The translations under genes and the position numbers were made by a program. The notes beneath the pieces were generated by a model that was not told the origin of the DNA, searched no databases, and saw nothing but the letters and a program-made list of their open reading frames with translations. Positions 30,740 to 42,475 of a DNA stretch of 64,000 bases are shown in pieces. Positions within the stretch are counted from its first letter, which is position 1. Each line of letters starts with the position of its first letter. Source of the stretch: Terfezia claveryi (taxonomy: Eukaryota > Ascomycota > Pezizomycetes > Pezizales > Pezizaceae); assembly GCA_015179025.1 (NCBI GenBank), contig WHUX01000021.1, forward strand, positions 124,001 to 188,000. The letters are read 5' to 3'.

Positions 30740-30848
30740 GATAGGGGTGCGCTCTGAATCCACCAGGTTTCCGGGTGGCTCATCTTGGTCCCCCCCCCAT
30801 TTGGACCGAATCTGAAAATGAGTATTTTTTAAAAATAAAAAAAAAAAG
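30740..30848 (+). mobile_element. LINE 3' end, copy J
   Basis: CCACCAGGTTTCCGGGTGG, then terminal hairpin CTCAT (30779-30783) / ATGAG (30818-30822) with inner GGTCC/GGACC and an expanded C9 loop, TATTTTTT and an A-rich tail to about 30848. Confidence 0.75.
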
Positions 30849-31383
30849 ATTCCACATAAAAATACCAGGAATATTTCAAGGATAAACTTTGAGAGTTTAC
30901 CTAGTCATGACGCCCCCTTTCTGTATCCAAAAGCAGCAAATCATCCAGGGTAGTTACCTTTTCCTCTAATTAGGATAATAAAACTTGTAGTGTGTTCTGC
31001 TTGAAATGCTCTCTAATTCTGTAATCCGTCTGGCGAACAAGAATCCCAGTCTGAGAACTTCTCTTTACGTAACCTATAATCATTACCATGCCACTACATA
31101 GACCAGAGGCTACCTAACTACTGGCCTTTTTATTTCATAAAACCCTCCCTCTCTCTCATCTCACACATATTTTATACCTAAATAAAATAAATAGCACTAT
31201 AGATCCCATCAATTATTGTGCGGCGAATTATCTTTCAATGGCTTTAATTGCGATCCAATAAATCCAATCATGCAAATCTGATTACATTCAATATCATCTT
31301 AGAAGGCTTAACAATAGTTGAGAAGAAACAACCCCCGTAAGCGTCGTACAGTAACGCCTTCAGCCATATGTACATACACATCC
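30849..31383. other. Intergenic, 3' side of ACR3
   Basis: AT-rich, no gene seen; it must contain the 3' UTR of the ACR3 gene, whose stop codon is at 31384. Confidence 0.4.
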
Positions 31384-32758
31384 CTACTCCCAATTCCATC
31401 TCTTCCTCAGCCACTTCGCCACCTCTACCAACCCCAATAAAACTGGCACCTCAATCAGCGGCCCCACCGTTGCCGCCAACGCCTGCTTACTCCCCACTCC
31501 ATACGCCGCTACCGCGACTGCAATCGCCAGCTCAAAATTATTACTCGCCGCCGTTAACGCCTGTGTTGTGCTCCTCCCATATCCCCATTCAACCTTCCTC
31601 CTTGCCCGTTTAGCCGTCACCTCATCTGATTCCGCAACAGCAGACTCTACATGAACAGCGTTGCCCCATCGGCCCATGTACCGACAGATAGCCATTGTGA
31701 ATGTAAATATCACAAGGAAGTAGATAATCAGCGGTGCGGCCACACGGCAGACCGCGACGATCTGGCTAACGATGCGGGCACTCTGGCATGCAAAGAGGAC
31801 GATGATGGTAAATAAGAGGCCCAGCAAACTGAATGGAGAAATCCACTTGATGAAGACAGCGTAGCCAGTTTCGCCCAGGAGCCTGAAAAGGGAGAGACGG
31901 GTGATGATGGCTGCGGCAAGTGGGATCCCAAGGAACACTGCGACGGAGGTAGCGACTGTGGAGTATGAGATTGAAACGTCCGTTGAGGGTTTGGAGATGA
32001 TGTTGATGTAGAGGATGGAGAACGGTGCGAATAGCGCGATCTGAAGAAGAGAGTTCAGAGCAACGAGCATTGCGCAATAGGGGAGATCCGCTGAGGCGAG
32101 ATTTGTCCAGATCAGAACCTTATCATGCAGTAAGCATCACAACTCCGAATATTAGTGACCAGAGGTGCACTTACCATCGCAATACATCGAGCTACACCCA
32201 CGAGGATAAGGCCTTCGCGTAGTTCCGGCTCATCTGGTAGAAAGGCCCAGGCAAGACCAACCTACAATCCAGCAATATTAGCACTACTCTGAGTTTCACA
32301 ACACGTATTTCATCGGGAGCAAACCATAAACAACGGGGCCACAATCCAATTCAATACAATACTAAAGGCAAAATGAATCCACAGACTCCGGGCCTTCAAG
32401 ATGAGAGGAAGTGTCTCGTATTGCACTTTACATAAGATAGGATACATCATGACCAGTAATCCAACGCAGATTGCGACCGACACGCCGACAAACTCCCCTT
32501 TCTGGAGAGCATTGGATAGCTCTGGAACAAAATATCCCAGAATTATCCCAATTGCCATGGAGAGGAAAATCCATATTGCAAGAAATCGATCCAGGAATGA
32601 GAGGGATTTGAAGGATGAAACTGGAGTGGTAGTTGAGCATGCGATATCTAATGGGTAGGATATTCTAAATTAGTCTCAGTAGGAAATATGGTCAAATTCA
32701 AGAATATCTTACCTCCACAATCTGCGACCGAAGGTTTGGCTTCTGAATCAATAGCCAT
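31384..32758 (-). CDS. ACR3: Arsenite efflux carrier, Acr3 family, four exons, 396 aa
   Basis: Acr3 exports arsenite across the plasma membrane using the membrane potential. Exons 32758-32713, 32647-32325, 32261-32175 and 32118-31384 join in phase (introns of 65, 63, 56 nt; three GTAAGN/GT donors and one weaker GTTTGC). The length fits the family's ~400 residues with about ten membrane spans. Visible signatures: ILKARSLWIHFAFS, GVARCIAMVLIWTNLA with the conserved Cys (~149) required in the family, and SNNFELAIAVAV with the conserved Glu (~348). A charged cytoplasmic loop (~305-330, ESAVAESDEVTAKRARRKVE) lies before the last spans. The frame is intact. No ArsC, ArsH or ArsB neighbour is present. 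A TATA-like TTATAAAAGAG lies about 145 bp upstream. Confidence 0.95.
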
Positions 32759-33445
32759 TGATCCTTAAACGGCGTATCGATGAAGTTATAGTTATCACTG
32801 GAAGGCAGGATAGACGGGAATCTCTGTTTTCGAATTTCGAAGTTATCGTTGAATTGTTAACAGTAGAACTTGAGAATGATGTCCTCGAGCAGTTATTTAC
32901 TCTTTTATAAGAATAATTCGGTCTGAATCCAGTGACACACTGTAGCGCAATGATTGGCTGAATAGTTTTCTTGGCACAAGCAATCTTGCTTAGTCGGCCA
33001 ACCTATGGCCAATTAGGTAACCGGAGGAAATGCTTCCTTGGCACGGAAAATGAATCAAGTGGAAAAAGTCTTGGTAAAGTAGTCTGGTAAACCATTGAAA
33101 TGGCTCACTCGTACGGAAAATGTTAAAAACCAAGTCAGACTATTACATGCAAATAAATTTAACTCTATCATAGTCTTCCCTTTGATTTTTGGAAGTAGGG
33201 TTATAGAATTGGAGTCATTTCGAAAAAACGCAAAAACAGCGCTAGTGTGTATGGGGAATAGCGCATTCTGGCAACTGAATGTCAAGCTAAGCTCGATACT
33301 AAAAACCGTCTCGAAATTCGGTACGTATATGAGATGGCCCTTTTGCCTATTTTAGGCTGTGTTTTCAAGAACTTTGCCTGAGGATTGTAGTCCGTGCCGT
33401 GCCTACGCTACAGGTGTAGTATCCCTATTAGGCTGCATACATATA
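32759..33445. promoter_or_regulatory. Probable ACR3 promoter region and intergenic DNA
   Basis: Minus-strand ATTCTTATAAAAGAG near 32902-32916 could serve as TATA box for ACR3. No binding site for a known arsenic regulator can be named from sequence alone. The remainder is AT-rich with no gene. Confidence 0.35.
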
Positions 33446-34479
33446 CCGTAGTATCTAGAGAAATTGGTTAGCGCGAACACAGTCGCTAAAGCATGTAGGG
33501 TGGAGGATTATGCTCAAGAAGGCAAAGGACCGCATACCGACATATTGAGCAAACAACAATAATCAACCTCATCGAAAGCAGAAGTATTTCTTGCACCAGG
33601 AACGGTGGCATAGACAGGGCTGACACTCGAACTGGTCAAGCCGGACGTACCAACAGTAATAGCAGAAACAGCGATGTCAGTGTATCCAGGCACTCGCAAG
33701 CCAGAGCCAGGGCCACGTGTGTATGAGAACTTCCTCGTAGCAGATGTATTCTTCTCTATGGAAGCCATGAGCTCAGTATTTTATTCTTCGTTCCTCCTCC
33801 GTTGCTTCAATAGGGAACTGCAGCCCATTTTGCGCAGCCCATTCCCGGAGTTTCTCCTCTTGCTTGTACTTCTCATGGAGACACCACATTAGATCTCTTG
33901 TCCAGGTGACTGCGCCATTCAGGATGTCTCCTTTGTTTGTAGATAGCAAACTCAAATACTACAATGAAGTTTATCCATTTTTGTTTTATGCTTAAGCCTA
34001 CTTATTTGTATATTATGTTTTGGGGGCACCACCAAGACACAGACGAGTTTTGCAGCGTACATATATCAGTTTCTGATACCAATATCCTACAGCACCCAGC
34101 TGGTACTTCAAAGTCGATCCCTGCTACGCCACGAGCAAAAGCAAAACAGCGAGCCTAAGAGTTCGGAAAATCGAGTATATAAGGTTCGAGGTCCTATTCA
34201 AAGAGTGAAAAAACGCAGCTACTCAAGAGAGAAAAAGATAGAAGTCTTAATGTTTCTTATACATCATGAATGCATTTAAATACACCTGAGTCATTGAAGA
34301 TTATGGACATACTATTTACCTCCACTACTGCCTCCCTAGATAGATATCATGCTCCTACTCTTAGATCATTTTGATAGTATAGGTTCGCTGCATAATGTAG
34401 AAGCAGAATGTGCAATGCCATGCTTTTCGGTTATTCTGACACCTCTGTTCGCGCTAACGAATTTCTCGAATATCATATT
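33446..34479. mobile_element. Degraded pogo-like TIR element, ~1.03 kb
   Basis: TCTAGAGAAATTGGTTAGCG...AACA (33446-33479) recurs inverted as TGTTCGCGCTAACGAATTTC...TCGAATATC (34446-34479) with few mismatches. The GAGAAATT.GTTAGCGCGAACA core resembles pogo-type termini. The interior carries two adjacent minus-strand ORFs (33514-33955) rather than an obvious DDE transposase. The outermost bases no longer match, so target duplication is untestable. Confidence 0.55.
33514..33955 (-). pseudogene. Unidentified ORF pair inside the TIR element
   Basis: The upstream frame (stop at 33773) reads VTWTRDLMWCLHEKYKQEEK then LREWAAQNGLQFPIEATEEE with no ATG, so an upstream exon is likely (TTGTAG at about 33970 could be the acceptor). 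The downstream frame starts at ATG 33768 (MASIEKNTSATRKFSYTRGP) in another register. A one-base shift would fuse them as ...ERRIKY/ELMASIEKN. The first part has the helical, charged look of a DNA-binding segment, but no family is recognised. Confidence 0.35.
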
Positions 34480-36255
34480 CTGAGTTTAGCTAGCACTTAG
34501 AGAATTCAAGCTTCATATACACATCGAAGTCAGCATACAACATGCGGTATCTTTGCCTATAGTTCACAGAGGGGGTGACCCCAGAAAAGTATAACTCTGA
34601 TTCAACATGAAACTCTTATATTGAACATTTTACCTTGTTTGTAGATTTTGGGATCTCTTGTATGAATAGATTCATTTCATTGCGCAAGCAAGAAGATAGA
34701 CTACAATACCTATGCCTTTAAATCCTAAGAAATTAGGCAAGTGGATTAAGCTATGTATTTCATGTCACGATAGCTATGCAAAATGGCCAATCTTGCATAT
34801 ACTCTATTGAATAACCATGATTTTCCTATCTGCTACTGCGTATTTCTAAAAGGAGATGAAGGTATAATGGAGTTTTATGGGATTTTCTAGATGCAGCGAT
34901 TTTGGTGTAAAACGATTATAAGCGTACCTGAACATTTTCAAGGCTAGACCGGTTGACAGGCTAATAGCATCCAAGCCGTGCTAATAGGTATATGATAATC
35001 CCTAATATGAAGTGCTAGTAAATAGCAGTTCATTGTATGCTAAGTGATTCGCTCCCAACTGACGATGTACAATATATGGGACCAGTTTATGCTTCTAGAA
35101 CCCTGCTTTGTGATTCTTTTGGAGCCTGTCGATTACTCCAGTGAAAGTTCGTAGAGATCAGTCTATACCTAGGAATTGTCAGTGCAACTCCGTGGTTTCA
35201 AGAAGACTTGTGAGGCCACTAAATCTAGAGACTAGTATAATTTGTCCTAAGTTCTAGCACGAGGTCGTTTTACACAACTGCTCCATTTTCACAACAGAAA
35301 AAAATAGCTAGATTGTAGCAATTTCCAAACAAGTGACAAAACTTAACTCATTATTTCTACGAGTACTTGGAATACTCTGAGGGCCCAAAACTGGCAAATT
35401 TATGTGGCTTGGCACTTTTTGAATTTGGCACCGATTCAACGATGCTAGAGTTAAAGGATGGGCTCAAGATATATATAAAGATTACACCTCTTGCCGTAAA
35501 TATCATGGTTGATGAGGTGCCAGTGGTATAATAGTGGTGGTCAATTCTAAGTACCTAGTGTATCTAGTGTATTAGCTCACTACCTAGCTAAAATAGGCAA
35601 GATCGAATTGAAATAACCAAATTAGTAGCATAAGTAGTCTGGTTGGCACAACTCTCTGTCACCACCTCGCATATAGTCTGGATGGCCCCCTCGCATAAGC
35701 AGGAAGCCAAAAATGTCCAAGTCCAAATCTAAAATCCAAAAAGAAAACCAGTGGAAAATCCTCAAGATGCTTGCATAGTACAATGAAGAGCATCGATATT
35801 TCTCCTCACGTGAGGACGGCATGATAGCGACATCATGGATAATATCATATGAGTTCCCAGAAGATATATTTTGGGCCTTGTTCCGTATGAATCGAGCATT
35901 ATTTTGGTAGCTGGCCAATGTATCGAAGGGTGTTCGTGGGATAGGTATTGGTTTTTTTGTACGGGGGTTGGCTGAATAAAACGTTGGAACATTGACCTGA
36001 GAGGATTTAATATTTGACTCTATCCAATATCGAAACGTACTTCAATCGAAGTTTCGGTATTGGCATTTGCGTCAAGTACTTAGAATACGCCAACAGTACA
36101 ATACCGTACCGCACGTAGTAAATACCAAATAGACGACATTGGTGTTGATTTGTAGCTAGTTACTTCAAAGAGATAAGTGCAGGCAATATATCCAAAATAA
36201 GTGTAGTTTTTCTTTTTTAGAAAAAAAATTCCAGTATTTAACTGGCAATCAGTCT
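34480..36255. other. Long AT-rich intergenic stretch
   Basis: No gene, repeat copy or RNA recognised. Minus ORFs at 35622-35992 overlap each other and lack support. Confidence 0.4.
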
Positions 36256-39200
36256 ATGGCTATGACTGGGTCCCGATGCATCCTCTGCCCTTCGGTACAA
36301 CAGGTGCACACAATTTCCAACCTCCCGAGTCTTAAAGGAAAATCAATAGCATTGGACCTCTACCGCCAGCTACCACCCCTTATACAAAGGAAATTCGTTA
36401 CCTATCAACCCAGATCGATATTCCAACTTCATGAAGAAGGTCCCCACCAAGTCGACTATCATTCTCTTATACCCTCCTTCACTTTCTCATCCACTCCTTC
36501 TTATTATGCATATCTTCCCACGTTCCCCCCCTCTCCCTAACGTATCCCATGTACGCAGGCGAGGGCTACGTGGTCGCCCATGTTTTCCACACTCGGGACA
36601 GGTTGTTTATAGTTCATTACCTGGCTCCAGGTTTGCACGTTCCTTTCACTGTGAGAAGTTCACAAGGGCTTTCCGATTCTAAGTCCTTTTCACCTCTCGC
36701 TCTGCCTTCCTCATCTTTTCCCATTCCTGCTTCAATCCCCCTCTGTCGCCTGCGGTCTTCTAGCGTCTACCTCCGTATCCTTTTTCACTAGTGATCTGCT
36801 CTCTCAATTCCCCTTATCCCCACGTGGACCTTTATTTTACTGCTATCTCTCTTCCCCCTTCTTCATCTCCCCCATCACTCTCTTCAAATCCTTTGGCCTG
36901 CCGCCTTGACTTTACTGCTGCAATCCCTGCTTGGGAGTTTGAAATGATTAGGGCTTGCCGTTAAGGCACCTTCATCCCCGCAATCTTCCCGTCCGAGGTG
37001 TAGTAGCTTAGATGGCTGGGATCTGGTGATAACTGTTGAACTTTGTAAGGCACGAGGTCGCACTATGGCTGGCTTACAAAATCTTTGCCTGCACCAGAGT
37101 TATGACAGTTGTATATGCCATTCGATCCCTTAACAGACAGTATTGAAGATTAGTCAGTATGAGAAAAATTCTATTTCACAGTGACAGCCAAAGACATTTC
37201 TCAAGTCATATACAAGAGTAAAATCATGGGCGACTTAGAGGAAACAAACAGGGCGATCATAGCATCAGAGTCAGTGTAGTATGCTATGCTGTTTTTTTTT
37301 CCTGGGCGGCGAGACAATACCTGTTTGAAAACATGAATATGGACTTTAAGGTCCTTTAAGAGTTTTCAATATGGATCAATTTCAAGCACTTTGGCATAAA
37401 GCCATGAGGGTTCTATGTTAGCGGCAACCACCATCAACTGCATATACTGAACAATATACACCATACTCCTATCGGAGATTAATGCGCACCAGATTGAAGG
37501 CTCGACAGCATCAAGTTCAAACTGAAGGTCGAATTGCAGAAAACACTCCCTATGGACCTATATTTTCATGTTAACCTTTAAACAAACCCATGTACTTGTT
37601 TTGAATATCAGAAAAATGAGAATGACATCCTACGCATTCCCTCTTTATTTCTGTGCAATCATATTCAGTTCAAACCTGGCAAGTCCACCAATCTCCACCC
37701 TATTGTATTTGTCCCTCATGTACTGCTTCCTAATCCTGAACCTCATTAAACGCAGAAGAAGAACTCCTACTCCCATGTAATGCCCCACGCATTCGCATAC
37801 CTCGAGGACGTGGACGTAACTCACGCACATGTCGGACTCCTTTATGACTAGTTCTATGTCCCTATATTTATTAGCCTAGTATTCTTTCCATTGGTATACA
37901 GCACTTACTAATACTCATGTCGGCCAGTCATTTATTCCTTCGTATGTACATGTAATGATATCCTATAATCATTAACCCCCACGTTGTGACCATGGCCTTG
38001 TGGTATTGCAAACTATCGCTATGGCATTAAAAACCTTCGACCAATACATATATATTACTGCAGTGTACACCCACCATGGCACAGAAACCTGAAAGCTGTC
38101 AGTCTGTCCAATATTCTCTGGGTATCACAAATTATATTTAGGGAAAATCCAACATTCGACAAGTGGGCGCCGACAATATCATGCGCTTTTCCACGCATTT
38201 TCTTTTTCTAAAGTCTATCTCGCATGGTTCGCTATGCCTTCGGGACAACAGGAGCAAACAGGTCCAGCCTCCCAAAGAAAAGAAACCCGAAATAATAAAT
38301 ACTTCTGCCGCACCCTCGCTGGCAGTTAGAAGCAAGACAACAACGAGAAATTTATCTTGGTAAAAAAACTCCTCCGCCAGCTCTATTGTAATCTCTTTGT
38401 TCCCTTACTTCACCTCCTCATCCAAAGCCATGAACTCCACCTCCTCCCCAGCAATTCACCGGCAGTGCTCCATGTTTTCCCGTTTCTGGGTGTAGGCCGC
38501 ACTGCTGACAGGTTGGGTCGACGAACCTTTTCCGTGCATGATTTAAGCACGAGGATTGCTTGGTGGTCCCCCAATCAAATATAGCCTACAAATGGATAGC
38601 GCCAGTACTAGTATTGTCGAGATGAGTTACATACTAATATAATAGTAGTTAAATTCATAGCAGAGTGTTCGAAAATACAATATATCTATTATCTCCATGT
38701 CGCCCAAGAATACATCATTAATTTGGTGCTGTGTCTGTATACTTCAAAAATACTAGCCCCAATTTCCGAATCAACTTAGACAGTCCAGAAAATCGCTTCA
38801 CCTCGTTCCGTTTCGGATTCGCCCATAGATATCTTCAAGTAGCATCCAAACTACTACTTTGCATGTTTATTTTCTTCTCATTCTCCAGATAGGAGGTAGA
38901 TATTCAAAAATGCTCTAGAATGGATAATCAATGATTCATGATTGTTGTCACCATAATCCATTGATAATTCTATACAGTCTCTGCAACTGCAAGGAATCGC
39001 ATGATTGTAACTCCTGGAACAAGCTGCAACAGATCAAAACCATATAAATCTGATCCAGTCGTCCACCAAGTATTTGCTGGCGCCTGCATGCATCTGCAGA
39101 CTGTTATCGCCTCCACTTGTGACTGCCTCCGAATGTACCTAGTGATTCGACAGGTTCATTGGTGCATCCGTGGCCTTGTTATGTGGGACCCATGAGTCTC

Positions 39201-39383
39201 GGCACCAATCCTGACGTCGCTGGACCTCCTCCAGCAACTGGCTTTTTACCACCAGTAATATAACTAGGTATACCCCACTTCGAGTTTACTCGAGGCCCCG
39301 ACAAACAATTCCGTTTTTGCTCTGACCTTGCGATTACGTCTACCTTCGCATCTTGGTGATATTTCTCATTCTTCATAACTATA
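36256..39383. other. Intergenic; only weak ORFs
   Basis: Candidate frames at 36256-36791, 37568-37780 and 38163-38584 are short, in overlapping registers and without domains. 36290-36325 and 38238-38275 share a CCTTCGG.ACAACAGG.GCA.ACA segment and may be diverged copies of one sequence. Pyrimidine-rich 36700-36900. Confidence 0.35.
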
Positions 39384-40521
39384 ATGCGTGGGAAAAGTGC
39401 CACCAAAGGCCGCCCCGGAAGCTCGACTCCACCTGCTCGTGATATCGATCTTCTGGATACCGATCAGTTCCTCTCCAACGAAGAGCTAGATGAGTTATGG
39501 GAATGGTTCTTCACCGCCAGTGCGGAAGGCATGGATGCTGAGCTAGTTTTTGTCAAACTTATCAACTCTGTAGGCACTATACATTCTTTGGGAGAAACAA
39601 GTGATACTCCCCCCCCGGCCAGAGGTATTAATTAGAGGCGCCTGCGTGATTCTAGGCACGCAATCCTTATCGGCATCACATCCCACAAGGATATCAGCCA
39701 CTCCCTAGGGCACAGGATCTCATTTCTCTTGATCAAGAAGATGAAGTTGAACAGCTAAAACATCTCATCACATCCCTCAAGGCGGAGATTGCAGTCAAAG
39801 ATCAGCACATTACCTCCCTCGAAGCCAAGGACGAACATTACCGGGAGAGTGAGAAACAATTGATCCGACAGCTTGCGGAGAAAGAGAGAGTAATTGAGAA
39901 GCGAGATGAGCGACTGCACATACTGGAAGAGAACGAGAAATTATTTGATTCACAGCTTGCAGAGTTGAAACAAGTTCCTCTCCAGCAGAAAGAATCCCTC
40001 GAGAAGCAAAGGAAAGAGGCGGAACTACTGCAGCAAAAGCGAGATGATCTCATTGAGCTCATGGAGAATTTGAACAAGGAACAGTTGAACAATGGAGAAC
40101 TCTATCGGCAGGTCTTACAGAACAAAGAGCATGAGCTTGAGCGCTGGAAACAGCAATCCACCCTAGATGAAAGCAAGCTGAAACAAATCGAGGAGGAACT
40201 CGCGGCACGAGAGAAAGAACTTCAAGAAATGGGCAATGATTACGGTCGGAGGCTTTCGGAGAAAGAGAAGGAACTTGAAAGCAAACTAGCCGCGATCGAC
40301 GAGTTGCGTGTCATTATTGATGGTCACGAGGAGCGACTTAAGCAGAAGCTCGGAGAATGTGAGACAAAGCACATGGAGAGCCGGCGGGACCTTATATCAA
40401 CTGTTTGCACAGCACTTTCCAAAAAGTCCATCACACCTGTTTCCATCGGTTTGCAAGATGAGGAATGGACTGGTCAGAAGCCTTCGCGGATACTGCGAAC
40501 ATGGTCATGGCGATGAGGTAA
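39384..40521 (+). CDS. Coiled-coil protein, frame interrupted
   Basis: The frame from ATG 39384 (MRGKSATKGRPGSSTPPARD) encodes an acidic helical module (LSNEELDELWEWFFTASAEG) and stops at 39633. The main frame is open from about 39657 to 40516 and encodes a ~200-residue heptad-rich coiled coil (e.g. LEAKDEHYRESEKQLIRQLA, EKELQEMGNDYGRRLSEKEK). Joining needs either an intron (GTAGGC near 39572 to TTCTAG at 39656, in phase) or a one-base loss in the C8 run at 39609-39616 plus a very short intron. At about 40463 a second register shift would give GMDWSEAFADTANMVMAMR and TAA at 40521, a better-looking end. Structural role inferred; no family recognised. Confidence 0.5.
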
Positions 40522-40898
40522 TGGTCTCTGCGTTCATTTGTGTTCTGAAGTATGTATCTGCGGATATTTGAACTTGCAATAGTGCATTTGTGGTTATGAT
40601 CTTCTTTAGCGTAGCGTACGCTGTGACGCACTGTTTTGGCGTTCATGGTTTTCACTTTCGGTAGTAGGTTTCGCACTTTTTCAATATCAATATTTTCATT
40701 TCCAGCTGCCGTTACCCTGTACTTTCTTGCTTCGACGCTAGCACCAAAGTCAATTGCAACACCACAAAACGTACCATTAAGTAAGCTTTTCAATCTTGTG
40801 TAACTGTCTAAGTAGTGTCGAACAGGGAATAGCGAAGCTAGCTGAGCTGACTGAGTTTGTGATTCATTTTGCCGTTTATCCATCCATCTTTTGTACAT
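40431..40898 (-). CDS. Hypothetical ORF, 155 aa, convergent with the coiled-coil gene
   Basis: ATG 40898 opens MYKRWMDKRQNESQTQSAQL and runs 155 codons with a basic composition and no motif. Its last ~30 codons overlap the end of the coiled-coil gene on the other strand. It could be an orphan gene; composition gives no clear support. Confidence 0.25.
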   Translation of the reverse strand: MYKRWMDKRQNESQTQSAQLASLFPVRHYLDSYTRLKSLLNGTFCGVAIDFGASVEARKYRVTAAGNENIDIEKVRNLLPKVKTMNAKTVRHSVRYAKEDHNHKCTIASSNIRRYILQNTNERRDHYLIAMTMFAVSAKASDQSIPHLANRWKQV

Positions 40899-42155
40899 GG
40901 TTCATTTCAAGAAAGCGAGCCTCGGGATAGGAATCGAATAAGTTTATGCTTGAGGGCTAGTTTGTCTACGTTCTCCGCTATTTGCTTCTACCAACCATAC
41001 TCGTTACGAATTTGATACCCTGTCTTTAACCTGTTGCCTATGTTCTCTACCTATATGCCCTCTATGAAATGATATGTTTGAACAATTCCGAACTGGTGGA
41101 CGGAGGTGAGCCTGAAGTGTCCTTACGAAAATCAAAATCGTGCTGGTGACGATCCAGAGACAAGACAAGGCTTCCGTAAACACCTCCGAAATAACAAGGC
41201 CTGGAACCTCCAGGAGGAACCCAACTTAAACCAGCGTAACGATCCAAAGAGAACGTGCTGTGAGAGAGCACCTACTGAGCGCGGTGAGAGTGTAATGGAC
41301 AATCAACATTTGAACATCACTTTGACCACCAAGACAACAAGATCATCAAGATGGGAATCATATGGAACAATAAGATCATACGAAAGTGAAGCTGTAAGAC
41401 GAATATATATAGAAATACCATGATATGTATGAGGGGTATCTTGCTGAGTGAAGTACTGCAACAGACGATAGGTCTACGTGGGATGAACATCGAGTGAAAG
41501 GCACTGCAAACTAAGTGAACATCATGGGAGACGATAAACTATGAGGAACAAGGTAAAGTATCATAGATTGACTTACAAACATTGGTTGATATGGAACTGA
41601 GCAGATGTGTATTTGTGATATTTGGTTAAGTATGACTGAGGACAACGTAGTGGACAAGGTATTCGTGGGTGCTCACATTGGCGAAGCAAAGGGAGAGACT
41701 GTGAATCAGGAAGGATGAAGCTAACGGGAGCTCAATTGAGCGGTACACTAGTTCCATCTCTTGTAGATGGCACACATTATCAACATTAGCAGATTACCCT
41801 GTTGTCGACGACTTCAATCATAATGCACAATATTTTAAGGTGGATATATCTATAAACTGATCTATTGGGACCTTATATTGAAACTTCAATTTTCTAAATT
41901 GCCTGCACTCACCTTCCCCCAGGAGCAAAGTTCAGGACAGAATCTGAAGACCATATAAAGTTACTATATAACCATATAAACGTTACTATGTAGTTTGTCA
42001 TCCTCAATAACTTAGATTAATTTTACTTCATTAGACTACTTTGTTACTAACTTCGTGCTAAAAATAATCCCTTATCCTCTATCTGGTAATCATGACTTGG
42101 TCCCCACAAATTAGATAATCAAGTTGAAGGCAGATGTACTTCCTAAGCTTAAGCG
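40899..42155. other. Intergenic, no supported gene
   Basis: A 105-codon plus frame at 41106-41423 starts at GTG and has no domain. Confidence 0.35.
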
Positions 42156-42475
42156 TGTTGAAAGTAGTGATCACCGCTGGCTGATGGGTTAATGAGGGCT
42201 GAAGGAATGGGATGTCATGGAGGCAGCGTTATTGGAATGGGACCGGTCGTAATGGGTTAAAGGAATGGAATGTCATGGGGGCGGACGTTATTGGAATGGG
42301 GCCAGTCGCAATGGGTTAGCGAAGGAACCTGATATCTGATCCATTATGAGTTTTTCCGGGTATTAAAGAGGCCCATTTTTCTCTCTCTCTCTCTTTTTTA
42401 CCATTGTCAGTATATATATTAGAGCTCGAGCAATACATTTAGTCTTCCGTCGAACCGCGTTCGTGACTTTTTATA
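42156..42475 (+). repeat. Probable solo LTR
   Basis: It begins TGTTGAAAGTAGTGATCACC and contains a 59-bp direct duplication (GGAATGGGATGTCATGG... at ~42206 and GGAATGGAATGTCATGG... at ~42265). It then has a pyrimidine/CT repeat, a TATATATATTAGAGCTCGAG promoter-like core and an end near CGCGTTCGTGAC. Layout is that of an LTR; no internal region adjoins it and the exact 3' end is uncertain. Confidence 0.5.

Noticed and set aside
36256..36791. Overlapping plus ORFs rich in Pro/Ser
   Set aside because: Three registers overlap in pyrimidine-rich DNA; no splice model joins them.
37568..37780. 70-codon hydrophobic ORF ending KRRRRTPTPM
   Set aside because: Has ATG and a hydrophobic middle but no homologue recognised and no conserved context; too weak to list as a gene.
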